A DNA stretch of 14,917 nucleotides, taken from Peptostreptococcaceae bacterium. GTDB taxonomy: Bacteria; Bacillota; Clostridia; Peptostreptococcales; Peptostreptococcaceae. The position numbers and the translations under genes were made by a program. The notes beneath the pieces were generated by a model. The model made no database searches. It worked only from the letters and a program-made list of their open reading frames with translations, and was not told where the DNA came from. The stretch lies in assembly GCA_029983575.1 (NCBI GenBank), contig JASBZE010000041.1:1-14917 (forward strand). Reading direction: 5' to 3'. This document shows, piece by piece, positions 13,898 through 14,917 of this stretch (the stretch's first letter is position 1; each line of letters opens with the position of its first letter).

Positions 13898-13925
13898 TTT
13901 CAGATAAAAATTGACGTGGTATAAT
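13898..13925 (+). promoter_or_regulatory. Extended -10 promoter of the lipoprotein gene
   Basis: TGGTATAAT at 13917-13925 is a perfect -10 with the TGn extension. The best -35 is a weak TTTCAG at 13898-13903 with a 16-nt gap, which extended -10 promoters tolerate. Transcription would begin near 13932, at the left arm of the leader stem, about 86 nt before the gene. Confidence 0.6.
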
Positions 13926-13926
13926 T

Positions 13927-13995
13927 AAACTTAGGTAATTAGATTAGAAAGACCATCAGTTAATGAGTAGGTGGATGCAATCTATGCCTAAGTTT
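13927..13995 (+). promoter_or_regulatory. Structured 5' leader ahead of the lipoprotein gene
   Basis: Three nested stems can be drawn. The outer one pairs 13927-13937 with 13985-13995 (11 bp, one U·G). The middle one pairs 13940-13945 with 13979-13984 (TAGATT/AATCTA). The inner one pairs 13953-13957 with 13970-13974 (5 bp, one U·G). They fold most of the leader into one elongated hairpin that ends about 10 nt before the AGGAGGG ribosome-binding site. A T-rich stretch follows the outer stem. I do not recognise a known riboswitch consensus. If transcription starts near 13932, part of the outer left arm would be missing from the RNA. Confidence 0.45.
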
Positions 13996-14017
13996 TAAAT
14001 TTTTTAGGAGGGATAAT

Positions 14018-14911
14018 ATGAAAAAACTCAAAAAATTTATGGCGATTTTCACAGTTTCGTGTCTAGCGCTAGTAGGCTGCTCAAAGGGCAGTGATCAGAA
14101 AGGAAATGATGACACTAAGGAAGGACAAAAACAAGAGCAAAAACAGGAACAAAAAAGCGAAGAAAAAGATGATAAACAAACAGCAGACATTCAAAAGATA
14201 CTTGACGCTAATGATCCTATGAAAATTAAAGACAATAGTGTGAGCACTACTGTTCATACAGTAGAAAAAGCTGATGGAAAAACCGAAACTCATAAGAGCA
14301 CTCAGATCTATAAGCTAGATCAAGATCCTAAGATAATTAAGATACTAACAGAAGTTACAGGAAGACCAAATGAAACATATGTTTCCATCAATAAGGATGG
14401 ATCAACAGACGTATATATAAAGGATATTAATACAGGTAAGTACTCTGTTCAGAAAAATGTAGACGATAAATTTAAAGACCAATTTTCAGTGCTTAAAAAC
14501 TCAAAATCAATTAAAGAGGATTTGAAGGTAGTTGGCGAAGAAGATCTAAATGGTGTAAAAACTGTCAAATTATCTCATAATATAAAGATAAACGACATTG
14601 CTGATTTATTTGGAAGTGATGGCGAAAATGAACAAATGAAACAACAAATTGAGGATATGAAAAAACAAATAGAAAAAAATCCTAAGGCAAAAGAGCAGTT
14701 AGAAAAAATAAAAACAGAAGGTTTGACTACATTCTTGTGGGTTGATAAGAGCAATGATAAGGTACTAAAAACCGAGACTGATTCAACTCTACTAGAAAGA
14801 TATTCTGCAGCTATGTTAGGAATGGAATCACCTGAAAATATCAAAAAATCAACTAGCGTAACAACATACGAATATAAAACTGAAAATGTAGAGCTTCCTA
14901 AAGTTGAATAA
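14018..14911 (+). CDS. Secreted lipoprotein of unknown function
   Basis: The 297-aa protein has a lipoprotein signal peptide: KK residues at the start, a hydrophobic core (MAIFTVSCLALVG) and a lipobox LVGC with the lipidated Cys at 21. A low-complexity, highly charged linker (about residues 22-55, with KQEQ repeated) then extends it from the membrane. The remainder alternates beta-type segments (TETHKSTQIYKL, NETYVSINKDGSTDVYIK, GLTTFLWVDKSNDKVLKTE, STSVTTYEYKTENVEL). This resembles the LolA/LppX-like or DUF6612-type lipoproteins of Firmicutes, but the resemblance is by pattern only. A Q/K-rich amphipathic helix lies near residues 205-230. AGGAGGG (14006-14012) lies 5 nt before the ATG. The gene is complete and stops just inside the window edge. 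Confidence 0.85.
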   Translation: MKKLKKFMAIFTVSCLALVGCSKGSDQKGNDDTKEGQKQEQKQEQKSEEKDDKQTADIQKILDANDPMKIKDNSVSTTVHTVEKADGKTETHKSTQIYKLDQDPKIIKILTEVTGRPNETYVSINKDGSTDVYIKDINTGKYSVQKNVDDKFKDQFSVLKNSKSIKEDLKVVGEEDLNGVKTVKLSHNIKINDIADLFGSDGENEQMKQQIEDMKKQIEKNPKAKEQLEKIKTEGLTTFLWVDKSNDKVLKTETDSTLLERYSAAMLGMESPENIKKSTSVTTYEYKTENVELPKVE

Positions 14912-14917
14912 TTAACA

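Noticed and set aside
13911..13925. TTGACG followed by TATAAT looks like a -35/-10 pair
   Set aside because: The hexamers are only 3 nt apart. TTGACG cannot be the -35 of that -10; the TGn extension explains the promoter instead.

Overview
The window is AT-rich and bacterial. Strong GGAGG-type ribosome-binding sites, heavy AGA/ATA codon use, a Firmicutes-type recG-rsmD-coaD-tmcAL neighbourhood and a lipoprotein with a Gram-positive style signal all point to a low-GC anaerobic Firmicute (Clostridia/Tissierellia grade). I cannot name the genus from sequence alone.

Positions 1-7171 hold a sugar-catabolic locus. An IclR-family regulator is read leftwards. Divergent from it is a rightward six-gene operon: a short-chain dehydrogenase, a FucP-like major facilitator permease, an amidohydrolase-fold lactonase, a DapA/KDG-aldolase-family enzyme, and an altronate dehydratase (UxaA) split into a 97-aa SAF subunit and a 390-aa catalytic subunit. 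Read as a pathway this gives: uptake of a deoxy-sugar, oxidation to the lactone, hydrolysis to the aldonate, dehydration to the 2-keto-3-deoxy acid, and aldol cleavage to pyruvate plus an aldehyde. As far as I recall it, this is the gene set of the Campylobacter jejuni L-fucose island (cj0480c-cj0490), with the blocks in a different order and without the mutarotase, second transporter or aldehyde dehydrogenase. L-fucose, or a stereochemically related sugar such as D-arabinose or L-galactose, is the best substrate guess. The operon has a near-consensus promoter (TTGACA-17-TAAAAT) inside a duplicated 25-bp element, a roughly 150-nt leader, two G·U-containing intercistronic hairpins, a vestigial dehydrogenase tail between genes 1 and 2, and ends at two terminator-type hairpins.

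Positions 7342-12385 form a housekeeping cluster: recG, rsmD (TTG start), coaD (overlapping rsmD), a coiled-coil protein and a CofE (F420:glutamate ligase)-family protein. The last two lie directly behind coaD. tmcAL (tRNA-Met cytidine acetate ligase) follows at 12460-13824.

Positions 13825-14917 hold an AT-rich inverted repeat, an extended -10 promoter, a leader that folds into a three-part stem, and a complete lipoprotein gene.

Most notable for a second look: the Campylobacter-like fucose pathway in a Gram-positive background, the hairpin separating the two UxaA subunits, the dehydrogenase remnant, the replaced proton-coupling Asp in the permease, the CofE homologue, and the structured lipoprotein leader. 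Nothing here is a CRISPR array, insertion sequence, tRNA or rRNA.
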